From positions 6,287,543-6,351,542 of the forward strand of contig NZ_QFRX01000001.1 in NCBI RefSeq assembly GCF_003143935.1: DNA of 64,000 nucleotides. The letters run 5' to 3'. Of the stretch, positions 51,501 to 59,967 are shown in pieces. Every line of letters starts with the position of its first letter. Within the stretch, counting starts at the first letter, position 1. A program made the position numbers and the translations under genes. Source of the DNA: Streptomyces sp. Act143 (GTDB lineage: Bacteria; Actinomycetota; Actinomycetes; Streptomycetales; Streptomycetaceae). The notes under the pieces were generated by a model. The model was not told where the DNA came from, ran no database searches, and saw only the letters and a program-made list of their open reading frames with translations.

Positions 51501-51551
51501 GGACGGGAAGAGATCCGCCGGACGGGAAGCGATGTGCCGGATGGGAAGTGA
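51501..51551 (+). repeat. 19-bp tandem repeat between antitoxin and toxin genes
   Basis: Units at 51501-51519, 51520-51538 and 51539-51551 (truncated) share GGAyGGGAAGnGAT followed by GCC. Each contains a GGGAAG that resembles a ribosome site. The third lies about 12 nt before the RES start codon, so copy number could tune toxin translation. Confidence 0.75.
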
Positions 51552-51557
51552 CTGACC

Positions 51558-52211
51558 GTGCCCAACTACCGGCCGCCCGACGCCCTGACCGGCACCCCCG
51601 GCAAGGTCACGCTGACCCGCGGCACCCCGCTGTACCGCATCCACGGCTCCCACCGGCCCGCCGCCGGCTTCAACCCGAGACCCTCCCACTGCCTGTACGG
51701 CGGCGGCCGCTTCGACGCCACCACCTGCGACACGTACGGCTACCTCTACGCCGGTCTCGGCCCCACGGCCGCCGTCTGCGAGACCCTGCTGCGCTCCCTG
51801 CCCTTCGACCCCGCCGGCGGACCGCGGCTGCTGCCGCGCCGCGCGGTCGAGGGCCGCCGGCTGAGCACCCTGCGGCTCACCGCGGACCTGACCGTCCTGC
51901 CCCTGGTCAGCGCGCAGGACCTGGCCGCCGTCCACCAGGACAGCTGGCTGGTGCACACCGAGGCCCACGAGTACCCGTACACCCGCGACTGGGCCCACTG
52001 GATCCGCCGCCACACCGAGCCCTGGGCGCAGGGGCTGCTGTGGGCGTCGAAGCGGGAACCGGCCGACCGCACGGTGGTCCTGTTCGGCGACCGCAGTCCG
52101 GCCGGCGCCCTGCGCGCCGAGGAGGACTCCACCGTGGACTTCGACACGACCGACGGCCGAGAGTGGCTGAACTCCGTTCTCCAGCCGTACTACGTCCAGT
52201 TGGCGCCCTAG
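51558..52211 (+). CDS. RES-domain toxin (NAD-degrading / ADP-ribosyltransferase-like)
   Basis: A 217-residue RES-domain protein from GTG 51558. Characterised members (MbcT, ParT) deplete NAD+ or ADP-ribosylate targets. Active-site candidates are Arg27 (YRIHG), Tyr60 or Tyr62 (CDTYGYLYAGL) and Glu75 (AAVCETLL), within the family frame GGRFD…GPTAAVCETLLR. Cognate antitoxin candidate lies upstream. Its 3' end overlaps the convergent caspase-like gene by 4 bp, so transcripts from either side would be antisense to each other. Confidence 0.87.
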   Translation: MPNYRPPDALTGTPGKVTLTRGTPLYRIHGSHRPAAGFNPRPSHCLYGGGRFDATTCDTYGYLYAGLGPTAAVCETLLRSLPFDPAGGPRLLPRRAVEGRRLSTLRLTADLTVLPLVSAQDLAAVHQDSWLVHTEAHEYPYTRDWAHWIRRHTEPWAQGLLWASKREPADRTVVLFGDRSPAGALRAEEDSTVDFDTTDGREWLNSVLQPYYVQLAP

Positions 52212-54076
52212 GGAACGACCGTCCGAACGGTGACGGTGCTGGTGGACCAGCGGCTCGACGGCCCCGGTACAGCCGGTCCGAGGTCGCGTCCGTCGGAGGC
52301 GGTGCCGAACCGCAGCACGTCCTCGGCCGCACCGCCCGCCCACGGGCTCCACGCCCGCATCCGGAACGGCACGGTGTTCAACTCGCCCTCCGCCACGATC
52401 AGTTTGAGCCAGTCACGGGCCTCGGCGCCGGACCCGGCGGCCCGGGACTGCGGCAGGGCCAGCCGCACCGGCTCGCCGTCCAGGGCGTGTCCTGACCGCC
52501 CCGGCCCGATGAAGTGCCCCGGGAAGAGTGCCGGATCGCTGGCGTAGCTGTCGGTGAGATCGAGCAGGACGCACCACAGAGGCCGCTGGGAGCGGTTGTC
52601 GAGCCGGACGGACACCAACGGCGGTTCCCCGTCCGGCCCGTACGCGCACACGATCTCGCCCCGCCCGTCCGGCACCAGCGGGGCCCCGCCGCCCCACGGG
52701 GCGATCTCGACCCGCACCTGGTTGTCCAGCACGGAGGGGCGGGAGGTGAGATCGCGCAGCCGGTGCCAGCGGGTCAGATGGGTGAGGCAGTCGACGACGC
52801 CCCGGCCGTCGTACGGGGCTGCCGCACTGGATGCCGAGCCGTCCCGCACGGCCGACCGCGGCCCCGGCCGCAACGGCTCCACGAACCGCGTCCCGTCCCG
52901 CCCCAGCACCTCCACCGCGCCGCCCACCGCGGCCACCCGGAAGTGCAGGTCGCCGAACTCCTCGGGCCGTTCGACGACGTGCAGCAGCGGCGTGGCCTGC
53001 GAGGTGACGGCCGCCCGGAGCCGTTCGTCGTCCCCCTCGATGCTCACCGTGGCGGGCGGGGAGGCCAGCGCCGTCAGGGTCACCGGGTAGGCCCGCCCGG
53101 GGTCCGGCGTCCAGTCCACCGGTTCCACCAGCGACCGGTCGGCCCGCACCACGCGCGTCCGTACCACCCGCGCTTCCCCGATCACCCCGAACTCCGTCCC
53201 CCCGGCGTCCGCCCCGCCCCGCAGGCCGTGCGCCGTCCCGCAGTCCACCTCCCACCCCTCCGGTCCGCACCGCAGCAGATGGTCGCCCGGGACCCCGCCC
53301 GCCCCCGCGAGGAACGGCAGGTCGGCGGTCTCGGCCGTCTCCGGGAACAGCACCGGCTGCTGCCGGCCACCGGACCGCCGTACCCGCGCGTCCGCCGCCG
53401 CCAGCAGCTGCCGGTAGGTGGCGGCGGGGCCCGCCGCCCGTGCCGCGCCGAGCAGGGCGTGGGTGAAGATGCCGTGCCGGCGTCCGTCGAACCAGCCCTC
53501 GTAGGAGAGCTGGTCGAGCCGGCTCGCGGCGAGCAGCAGATGGCGGGCGGCGTCTTCCGTGGGTGCGGTGCCGCGCGCGCGGGGCCAGTCCGGCCGGGCC
53601 GGCGCGTGGCGGGCGGTCAGGTCGGCCGGGGCCCGGTCCTCGCGGGTCGCGCCGCCCGAGTAGCAGCAGTCCAGGACCGCGACCACCTGGGCCCCGCGCC
53701 CCGCCACCCGGTCCAGCAGCACGCCCAGCCGCTTGTCGGACAGGGGGCCGTCCACACAGACCAGCGCCTGGTTCCGGCCCGTCGCCTCGACGAGGAGCTC
53801 CGCACCGGTGGCGACCCGTTCGCTGCCGTGCCCCGAGAACCAGAACAGCGCCGTGTCCCCGGGGCCGGCCGCCCCGAGGAAGCCGCTGATCCCCTCCTCG
53901 ACGGCCGTGACCGTCGCCTCCCCGTCCGTCAGGGTCCGTGCCTCGACGGCGTCGCCGCCCCGCTCGGCCACCAACTCCCCGGCCGCGCGGACGTCGTTGA
54001 GGCAGCCCGACAGCGGTGTGGCGATGTGCGGCGGATAGGCGTCGACGCCGACCATGAACGCGTAGATCGTCCCCAT
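52208..54076 (-). CDS. Metacaspase-like protease (peptidase C14) with large C-terminal region
   Basis: A 622-residue protein. The N-terminal ~240 residues are a caspase-like p20/p10 domain: IYAFMVGVDAYPPHIATPLSGCLNDVR, catalytic His83 (WFSGHGSE) and Cys138 (VAVLDCCYSGG), then ARHLLLAASRLDQLSYEG and GIFTHALL. The ~380-residue C-terminal region is beta-rich and unfamiliar, with a possible C-terminal carbohydrate- or ligand-binding sandwich. No signal peptide. Bacterial caspase-like proteins often act in conflict or programmed death. It is tail-to-tail with the RES toxin. Confidence 0.87.
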   Translation of the reverse strand: MGTIYAFMVGVDAYPPHIATPLSGCLNDVRAAGELVAERGGDAVEARTLTDGEATVTAVEEGISGFLGAAGPGDTALFWFSGHGSERVATGAELLVEATGRNQALVCVDGPLSDKRLGVLLDRVAGRGAQVVAVLDCCYSGGATREDRAPADLTARHAPARPDWPRARGTAPTEDAARHLLLAASRLDQLSYEGWFDGRRHGIFTHALLGAARAAGPAATYRQLLAAADARVRRSGGRQQPVLFPETAETADLPFLAGAGGVPGDHLLRCGPEGWEVDCGTAHGLRGGADAGGTEFGVIGEARVVRTRVVRADRSLVEPVDWTPDPGRAYPVTLTALASPPATVSIEGDDERLRAAVTSQATPLLHVVERPEEFGDLHFRVAAVGGAVEVLGRDGTRFVEPLRPGPRSAVRDGSASSAAAPYDGRGVVDCLTHLTRWHRLRDLTSRPSVLDNQVRVEIAPWGGGAPLVPDGRGEIVCAYGPDGEPPLVSVRLDNRSQRPLWCVLLDLTDSYASDPALFPGHFIGPGRSGHALDGEPVRLALPQSRAAGSGAEARDWLKLIVAEGELNTVPFRMRAWSPWAGGAAEDVLRFGTASDGRDLGPAVPGPSSRWSTSTVTVRTVVP

Positions 54077-54157
54077 GGCCGGAGAGTCTGGCAGGCGGGC
54101 CGGGCGCGCGGCGGGGCGAACCGGTCGGCAACGGGGCGGATTCCGGCGGGAGTTCGG

Positions 54158-55081
54158 TCAGCCGAAGGCCTTCTCCGCCTCCAGTTCGGCCACCCGCGCC
54201 AGGAGGTCGTCCCGGCCGATCGCATCCGCCCGGGTCGCGGGCACCGTGCAGGCGTACGCGCCCGCGACCGCCCCGTACCGCGCGCAGCGCAGCACGTCCG
54301 CGCCCGTCAGCCGGCCCAGCAGGAACGCGGCGGCGAAGGCGTCCCCGGCGCCGTTGGAGTCCACGACGGGAGCGGGCGGTTCGACCGCGGGCACGTGCGT
54401 GAGCTCACCGTCGGCCAGCAGATACGCCCCCTCCGCCCCGGCGGTCGCGACCACGGCGCTCGCCCGGCCGCGTGCGGCGATGTCCCGCATGGTGGCCTCG
54501 GGGTCGGCCAGCGCGGTCGTGGACAGGAAGACCAGGTCGGCGGCGAGGGCGAACGCCTCCTGGTACGGGTTCTCGCCGTCCCAGTTGTGCAGGTCCGTCG
54601 AGATCGACACCCCGCTGCGGCGCAGCAGGGGCAGGGCGTGGACGGCCGGGTGGGTGATCACCACGTGCGCGTGCCGGGCGCTGCCGGCCAGGGTGCGCAG
54701 GGTGTCCTCGGGGAACCGGTCGGCGTCCTGGCCGCGCGTGATGTCGTACAGGGAGAGCCGGCGCCCGTCCGGGCCGACCAGGTTGACCGCCCGCTTGGTG
54801 CCGGTGGCCGAGCGCACCTCGGTGAACGGGATGCCGCGGTCCCGGTGCAACGCGCGTACCAGGTCGCCCTCGTGGTCGTCGCCGACGACGTCGAGGTGGT
54901 GGGCGCGCAGGCCCAGCGCGTGCACGCCGAGCGCGACGAAGTCCCCGCTCTGGCCGGCGCGGTTCACGATGCCCGGGTCGATCATGTAGCTGTCGGCGTA
55001 GGGGAGCGGCAGCTCGGGGACGTGGACGATGGTGTCCACGCCGGCGCCGCCCAGGACGAGGACATCGGTCTCGGGGCTCAT
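54158..55081 (-). CDS. PfkB/ribokinase-family carbohydrate kinase
   Basis: A 307-residue kinase of normal length, unlike the PfkB protein in the D-amino-acid cluster. Motifs: VLVLGGAGVDTIVHV (N-terminal strand), GQSGDFVALGVHALGL, and VVDSNGAGDAFAAAFLLG with the catalytic aspartate of GAGD. The lid region is typical; the sugar is not predictable. A perfect 19-bp palindrome lies 43 bp upstream of the ATG at 55081, so it probably answers to a sugar-responsive repressor not encoded in the window. Monocistronic. Confidence 0.88.
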   Translation of the reverse strand: MSPETDVLVLGGAGVDTIVHVPELPLPYADSYMIDPGIVNRAGQSGDFVALGVHALGLRAHHLDVVGDDHEGDLVRALHRDRGIPFTEVRSATGTKRAVNLVGPDGRRLSLYDITRGQDADRFPEDTLRTLAGSARHAHVVITHPAVHALPLLRRSGVSISTDLHNWDGENPYQEAFALAADLVFLSTTALADPEATMRDIAARGRASAVVATAGAEGAYLLADGELTHVPAVEPPAPVVDSNGAGDAFAAAFLLGRLTGADVLRCARYGAVAGAYACTVPATRADAIGRDDLLARVAELEAEKAFG

Positions 55082-55123
55082 GGCAGCCGAGTCAAGCAGC
55101 CGTCTTTCCCGCCGGGCAAGAAG

Positions 55124-55142
55124 TTGCAGAAAATTTCTGCAA
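55124..55142. promoter_or_regulatory. Perfect 9+1+9 palindromic operator
   Basis: TTGCAGAAA-A-TTTCTGCAA lies between the divergent sugar kinase and the PH-like gene, 43 bp from the kinase start and 67 bp from the other. The symmetry is that of a LacI, GntR or ROK-type regulator site. It is AT-rich relative to its surroundings, which makes it stand out. Confidence 0.6.
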
Positions 55143-55208
55143 GAGCTTCTTCCGTGGCTTCCGCCCCCGGCGCCCCACGGCACAGCTTCGTCCGCCATAC
55201 TTCCGACC

Positions 55209-55697
55209 GTGGAGCAGCGCATAGGTTCGAGCAGCAAGCCCCTGGAAGGCGCCGGATTCGACCCGGCCTTCATCCCCGGGCTGACCTCACCCGTGTCCGG
55301 CGAGCCCGCGGACGCCGAGCCGGCGGACGCCGAGGAGCCCCTCGCGCAGGAGGAGGCCGCCGAGGCCGCCCCCGAGGAAGCGGAAACCGGGGCGGACGAG
55401 GACGCGGCGGCCGACGGCCCCGTCTTCGAGGCCTCCGACCGCCGCGCGAAGATCGTCGCCGACGCGAAGGGCGTCCGCCTCAGCCTCGACGAGGAGCGGT
55501 GCGAGTTCGGGTGGGACGAGATCGGCGCGGTCGAGACGGAGTCCCCCCGCTTCGGCAAGCGGTTCACGATCACGGTCCACACCCCTGACCGCCGCTGGTA
55601 CCCGATCGAGATCGAGGCGGCGGCCAGGGCGAACTTCAAGGAGTGGGAGGAGCAGCTGGACGCTGTCCTCGACGCCTACTTCGAGGAGTCCGACTGA
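55209..55697 (+). CDS. Small protein with acidic N-terminus and PH-like C-terminal domain
   Basis: A 162-residue protein from GTG 55209. Residues ~30-70 are Glu/Ala-rich and likely disordered. The C-terminal ~90 residues (ASDRRAKIVADAKGVRLSLDEERCEFGWDEIGAVETESPRFGKRFTITVHTPDRRWYPIEIEAAARANFKEWEEQLDAVLDAYF) form a beta-barrel-plus-helix pattern like a PH domain. The same pattern occurs in the 153-residue protein at 60667. No signal or membrane segment. It is convergent with the carboxypeptidase gene, 10 bp apart. Confidence 0.75.
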   Translation: MEQRIGSSSKPLEGAGFDPAFIPGLTSPVSGEPADAEPADAEEPLAQEEAAEAAPEEAETGADEDAAADGPVFEASDRRAKIVADAKGVRLSLDEERCEFGWDEIGAVETESPRFGKRFTITVHTPDRRWYPIEIEAAARANFKEWEEQLDAVLDAYFEESD

Positions 55698-55707
55698 GCG
55701 GGCGCCC

Positions 55708-57054
55708 CTAACTGCAGTACTGGGCCGCCTTCCCGATGGACCGGTACATGCAGTCCGCGTTCTCCAGCAACTGCAGCACGGCGTCCCGGTTCCTGGCGGT
55801 CTCCCGGGCGATCACCTCGTCGGGCGGATAGAACCCGCCCTGGGAACTGGACGTCGGGTACATCTCGAAGGTGTAGGCGAAGATCTTCTGGTTCCCCCAC
55901 AGCCAGTCGTCGATCGACCCGTCCGTGATGTACAGGTCGCTGGACTGCTCGGGCGTGTACCCGTTGCTGGCGGCCATCTTCTGACCCACCGTCGCGAACG
56001 CGTTCCGGTCGTCCGCGGTCATGCCGGTCGTCGTGTCGGCGGTCGTGTACCCGAACGGCCACAGCACCAGCTCGCTGTACGTGTGGAAGTCGATGCCGGC
56101 CTTGATCTGCTGCACCCCGCCGACCACGCGGCTGCGCACGAAGTTCGCGACCACCTTGACCTCGGGGGCCGACTCGGCCGCCGGCCCGCGGTAGGTCTCC
56201 GAGGACGTCGACCCGGACGAGCCGCCGCAGCAGCCCCACCGGTGGTTCCAGTTGCGGTTGAGATCCGTACCGACGTACGAGGAACCGGAGTTGGGCTGCC
56301 GGTTCTTGCGCCAGGAGCGGTACGAGCCGGTGGCGATGTCGTACTCGCCGCCGTCGGGGTTGAGGTCCGGCACGATCCAGATCTCCCGGCTGTCGACCAG
56401 GCTGGTCACGCGTGAGTCGGTGCCGTAGCCGGAGGTCAGCTGGTCGAGGAGGTAGAGCGCCATCTCCACGGTCAGGTGCTCACGTGCGTGCTGATGGTGG
56501 GTGAACAGCACCTCGGGCTCGGACTCGTCCGTCGCCACGTTGTCGCTGATCTTGAGGGCGACGATGTTCCGTCCCTGGTAGGACGTGCCGATCACGCGCT
56601 GGCTCACGATGTCCGGGTGGGCCGAGACGACGGAGTTGATCTGGCTCGTCATCTCCGCGTAGTTGTGATAGCGCGAGTCGGCCGACGGGAAGTCGTAGAG
56701 CCGCAGCTCGTCCTCGCTCAACCGGTCCGGGGCCGCGGCCAACGCCTGCACCTGGTAGCCGAGTCGGCGCAGCTCTCTGATCTGGTCGGCGCGGCCGGAG
56801 ACCACCACGGTCTCCTCGTCGGCCTCGTCCACCGTGACGCCGGTCTGCTGGATGGCGGTACGGGTCAGCGGGGTCGTGTGCTGGTGGATCTCGTACTGGC
56901 GGATGTCGTCCGCGGAGGGGGCCGCCTTGCCGACGCTGTCGGCGGACGCGTCCATGGAGGTGAGGGGCGCGGCGAGCGCCAGGGCGAGCAGGGCGGCGAG
57001 CGCGGCGGTGCGTCTGCCGGCCCGGGCGCCCGAGCCCCGTGTCCGAAGTCGCAT
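55708..57054 (-). CDS. Secreted zinc carboxypeptidase, peptidase M14
   Basis: A 448-residue secreted enzyme from ATG 57054. The signal peptide ([25 protein letters not shown]) is followed by a ~80-residue propeptide-like domain and an M14 catalytic domain. Zinc ligands are His189 and Glu192 (HQHARE) and His324 (DFHTYSE); the general base is Glu397 (YTFEMYP); Arg/Asn contacts are in GTDLNRNW. Cysteines CC at ~275 and two near the C-terminus could bridge. It releases C-terminal amino acids from external peptides, likely as a nutrient scavenger. GGAGG lies upstream. Confidence 0.9.
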   Translation of the reverse strand: MRLRTRGSGARAGRRTAALAALLALALAAPLTSMDASADSVGKAAPSADDIRQYEIHQHTTPLTRTAIQQTGVTVDEADEETVVVSGRADQIRELRRLGYQVQALAAAPDRLSEDELRLYDFPSADSRYHNYAEMTSQINSVVSAHPDIVSQRVIGTSYQGRNIVALKISDNVATDESEPEVLFTHHQHAREHLTVEMALYLLDQLTSGYGTDSRVTSLVDSREIWIVPDLNPDGGEYDIATGSYRSWRKNRQPNSGSSYVGTDLNRNWNHRWGCCGGSSGSTSSETYRGPAAESAPEVKVVANFVRSRVVGGVQQIKAGIDFHTYSELVLWPFGYTTADTTTGMTADDRNAFATVGQKMAASNGYTPEQSSDLYITDGSIDDWLWGNQKIFAYTFEMYPTSSSQGGFYPPDEVIARETARNRDAVLQLLENADCMYRSIGKAAQYCS

Positions 57055-57288
57055 GAAGCCTCCTTGTGGGAGTGGGGAGTGGCGATTCAGTGCGACGTAC
57101 GTGGTGCGGGTGTGCGGCTCATGGTCGAGGCATGGCATGAGCAGGTCAAGGGCGGATGAAGACGCACTGGCGCGAAACGGCCGCTCCTCCGCGCGCCGCG
57201 CAGCCGCGGTCCATGCTGCCCGCGGACGGACTCACGGACCGCGCACGCCCTCTTGTCACGGCTGGATCTTTGCGGTTTGTTGACCTTC

Positions 57289-58605
57289 ATGGCGGACACC
57301 ACGGGACACCCCACTGACACCCAGGTATCGACCACCCCCACACCCCGCAAGTCCAGTTGGAAGTACATCGGCCCCGGCATCGTCGTCGCGGCCACCGGTG
57401 TCGGCGCGGGCGACCTGGTCGCCACCCTCATCGCCGGCAGCAACTTCGGCTACACCCTGCTGTGGGCCGCCGTCATCGGCTGCCTGGTGAAGATCTCCCT
57501 CGCCGAGGCCGCGGGCCGCTGGCACCTGTCCACCGGCCGCACCCTCTTCGACGGCTGGGCGAGCCTGGGCCGTTGGACCACCTGGTTCTTCGTCGTCTAC
57601 GCCGTCGTCTGGGGGTTCGTGTACGGCGCGGCGGCGATGTCGTCGAGCGCGCTGCCGCTCCAGGCGCTGTTCCCGGGCGTGCTGGACCTCGAATGGTGGG
57701 GCGTCGCCTGCGGCCTGGTCGGCCTGGTCTTCGTCTGGTTCAACAAGTACGAGGTCTTCGAGAAGGTCATGACGGTCCTGGTGGGCGTCATGTTCGTGGT
57801 GACCGTCTACCTGGCGGTCAGGGTCACCCCGAACCTGCCCGACGCCCTCGCCGGCCTGCTCCCCGTCCTCCCCGACGAGAACGACTCGATCCTCAACACC
57901 CTCGGCCTGATCGGCGGCGTCGGCGGCACCATCACGCTCGCCGCGTACGGCTACTGGGTCAACGCCAAGGGGTGGACGAACACCGGCTGGATGAAGGTCA
58001 TGCGGCTCGACAACCGCGTCGCCTACGCCACCACCGGCATCTTCGTCATCGCCATGCTCTTCGTCGGCGCGGAGCTGCTGCACTCCGCGAACATCGCCAT
58101 CGCGAGCGGCGACAAGGGCCTCATCCAGCTCAGCGACATCCTGGAGCAGGAGTACGGCTCGGCGACCGCCAAGTTCTTCCTGATCGGCTTCTTCGCCACC
58201 TCCTTCACCTCCCTCATCGGCGTCTGGCACGGCGTGAGCCTGATGTTCGCCGACTTCGTCGCCCGCTACCGCACCGCGGACACGGCGAAGGGCGAGGAGG
58301 TCGCCTCCGGCGCGCGCGAACGCTCCTGGCCCTTCCGCGCGTACCTGCTGTGGCTGACCTTCCCGCCCATCGTCCTGCTCTTCCAGGGCCAGCCCTTCCG
58401 CCTGATCATCCTCTACGGCGTCCTGGGCGCGGCCTTCCTGCCCTTCCTCGCCGGCACCCTGATCTGGCTCCTCAACTCCTCACGCACCCCGGCGCAATGG
58501 CGCAACGGCCCGGTCAGCAACGCGATGCTGGCCATCGCCGGGCTGCTGTTCCTGGTGCTGTGCGTCAAGCAGATCTGGGATCAGCCCTGGTCGGAGTTCT
58601 TCTGA
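57289..58605 (+). CDS. Nramp-family-like transporter lacking the DPGN motif
   Basis: A 438-residue membrane protein with about 11 helices and the Nramp fold order (IGPGIVVAA … GSNFGYTLLWAAVIGCLVKISLAEAAGRWHLSTGRT). In Nramp metal transporters TM1 carries Asp-Pro-Gly-Asn, which binds Mn/Fe; here residues 35-42 read ATGVGAGD. TM6 normally has a Met metal ligand; the matching region here (GGTITLAAYGYWVNAKGW) lacks it. It may be one of the Nramp-related magnesium-type proteins, or move another solute. ATG 57289 is preferred; an ATG at 57253 adds 12 residues. It is divergent from the carboxypeptidase and its 3' end overlaps the next gene. Confidence 0.82.
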   Translation: MADTTGHPTDTQVSTTPTPRKSSWKYIGPGIVVAATGVGAGDLVATLIAGSNFGYTLLWAAVIGCLVKISLAEAAGRWHLSTGRTLFDGWASLGRWTTWFFVVYAVVWGFVYGAAAMSSSALPLQALFPGVLDLEWWGVACGLVGLVFVWFNKYEVFEKVMTVLVGVMFVVTVYLAVRVTPNLPDALAGLLPVLPDENDSILNTLGLIGGVGGTITLAAYGYWVNAKGWTNTGWMKVMRLDNRVAYATTGIFVIAMLFVGAELLHSANIAIASGDKGLIQLSDILEQEYGSATAKFFLIGFFATSFTSLIGVWHGVSLMFADFVARYRTADTAKGEEVASGARERSWPFRAYLLWLTFPPIVLLFQGQPFRLIILYGVLGAAFLPFLAGTLIWLLNSSRTPAQWRNGPVSNAMLAIAGLLFLVLCVKQIWDQPWSEFF

Positions 58606-59864
58606 CCGGTCAACGACTCCTCCCGGCTCGGCCCCCACGCCGAGCTGAGCGCGATCGTCTTGAGCTGATCGATCGTCAGGGCGGGCTTCTCACGGCCGGG
58701 CGCGTCGTGCGGCCCGCCCTGGTTGTAGGCGCTGATCACGACCCGCAGGCCGTTGATCCGCACCGTGTCGACGGTCCACCGGACCGCGCCGGCGACGTCC
58801 TTGTCACCGGCGTCCTCGTGGGTGACGAGCATCGTGCCGTCCCCGACCTCCTCGGCACCGTCGAACATGCTCTCCCCCAGCAGGTCCCCGCTGTTCGGCT
58901 GCACGTTGATCTCGACGAGGCTCTTGCCCTTGCCGTCGTCGACGACCACATACCCGTACTCGCCCTCGTCACCGCTGCGCGAGACCACCTGCACCCCGTC
59001 GGGCAGCAGGTCGACGAGCTTCTTCGCCACATCGGTGACGGGCGCGGACTGCGTCGGCTCCGGCTCCTGAGGGGGCGGCCCGGGAATGGCGTCGATCGCC
59101 TTCAGCCAGGCCGGCGCGGTGGCCAGCTTCTGCAACTCGGCGTTGTCCAGGGGTGGTTCGTCCCGCGTGACCGGAGCGTCCTTCTCCGCCGCCGCGTTCC
59201 ACTCCGACACCGAGACGTGCTGTCCCTCGGCGCTGACGAGATCGGCGTACCACCACTTGGTGGGCACCCGCTTGTCGGGATACTCGTACCCCTGGACGAT
59301 CTTCAGCACCGAACCGTTGTCGAGCCGGGTGGACTTGCAGTCGTCGTAGGGGACGTACAGCTTGTCCGGGCACTGGGCCAGCTGGCGGGCCTCCTCCCCG
59401 CCCGGCTGCACCCGGTTCAGGCTCACGGCGACGGCCGCCGCCCCGTCCCCGTCGTCCCATACGAGCGCCGCGTACGGGCCCGCCTTGTCCGCCGTGCCGC
59501 TGCCGCGCTCCTCGCTGAACTTGCCGTACCCGAGCTGCTCCTTGAGGGTGTCGATCAGCTCCTGGTCGGAGACGGCGGGCAGGGTCGGCGTGACGGTCGG
59601 CGTGGCGCTCGGACCGGCCGCCACCGAGGCCTGGTGCGGTCCCGCACCCCCGCCGGGCAGCAGCAACGCACCCCCCACCCCGACGAGCGCCAGCGAGGCC
59701 GCACCGCCCACGACGGCGGCCCGGCGCCGCAGCCGCAGCCGCCGCCCACGGGCCAGCCCGGCCGTCGTGAGCGCGGCCAGGTCGGGTTCGAAACCGCCGC
59801 CTGCGGCGCGCAGTTCGGCGGCGACACGGTCCTCGAAGGGATCGCTGTGCTGGTCAACGGGCAT
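58581..59864 (-). CDS. Membrane partner (anti-sigma-like) of the adjacent ECF sigma factor
   Basis: A 427-residue single-pass protein. A short cytoplasmic N-terminus (VDQHSDPFEDRVAAELRAAGGGFEPDLAALTTAGLARGRRLRLRRR) precedes one membrane helix (AAVVGGAASLALVGVGGALLL) and a large extracytoplasmic domain of about 350 residues with paired cysteines (AQCPDKLYVPYDDCKS). No ZAS/zinc motif is seen. Downstream position to a SigE-family sigma gene supports a sigma-regulator role, the usual arrangement, but it is inferred. Its 3' end overlaps the convergent Nramp-like gene by 25 bp. Confidence 0.75.
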   Translation of the reverse strand: MPVDQHSDPFEDRVAAELRAAGGGFEPDLAALTTAGLARGRRLRLRRRAAVVGGAASLALVGVGGALLLPGGGAGPHQASVAAGPSATPTVTPTLPAVSDQELIDTLKEQLGYGKFSEERGSGTADKAGPYAALVWDDGDGAAAVAVSLNRVQPGGEEARQLAQCPDKLYVPYDDCKSTRLDNGSVLKIVQGYEYPDKRVPTKWWYADLVSAEGQHVSVSEWNAAAEKDAPVTRDEPPLDNAELQKLATAPAWLKAIDAIPGPPPQEPEPTQSAPVTDVAKKLVDLLPDGVQVVSRSGDEGEYGYVVVDDGKGKSLVEINVQPNSGDLLGESMFDGAEEVGDGTMLVTHEDAGDKDVAGAVRWTVDTVRINGLRVVISAYNQGGPHDAPGREKPALTIDQLKTIALSSAWGPSREESLTGQKNSDQG

Positions 59865-59927
59865 GGCAAACCACCGTTTCCGCGAAGTCTGAGTGATGGG
59901 AGTCGTGGGGGAGGGTGGAAGGGGAAC

Positions 59928-59966
59928 GTGCAGGGGGAGCGTGCAGGGGGAGCGTGGAGGGGGCGG
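59928..59966. repeat. 13-bp tandem repeat between sigma and its partner gene
   Basis: GTGCAGGGGGAGC occurs at 59928-59940 and 59941-59953, followed by a degenerate copy at 59954-59966 ending just before the sigma stop. On the minus strand these read as C-rich units. Confidence 0.7.
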
Positions 59967-59967
59967 G

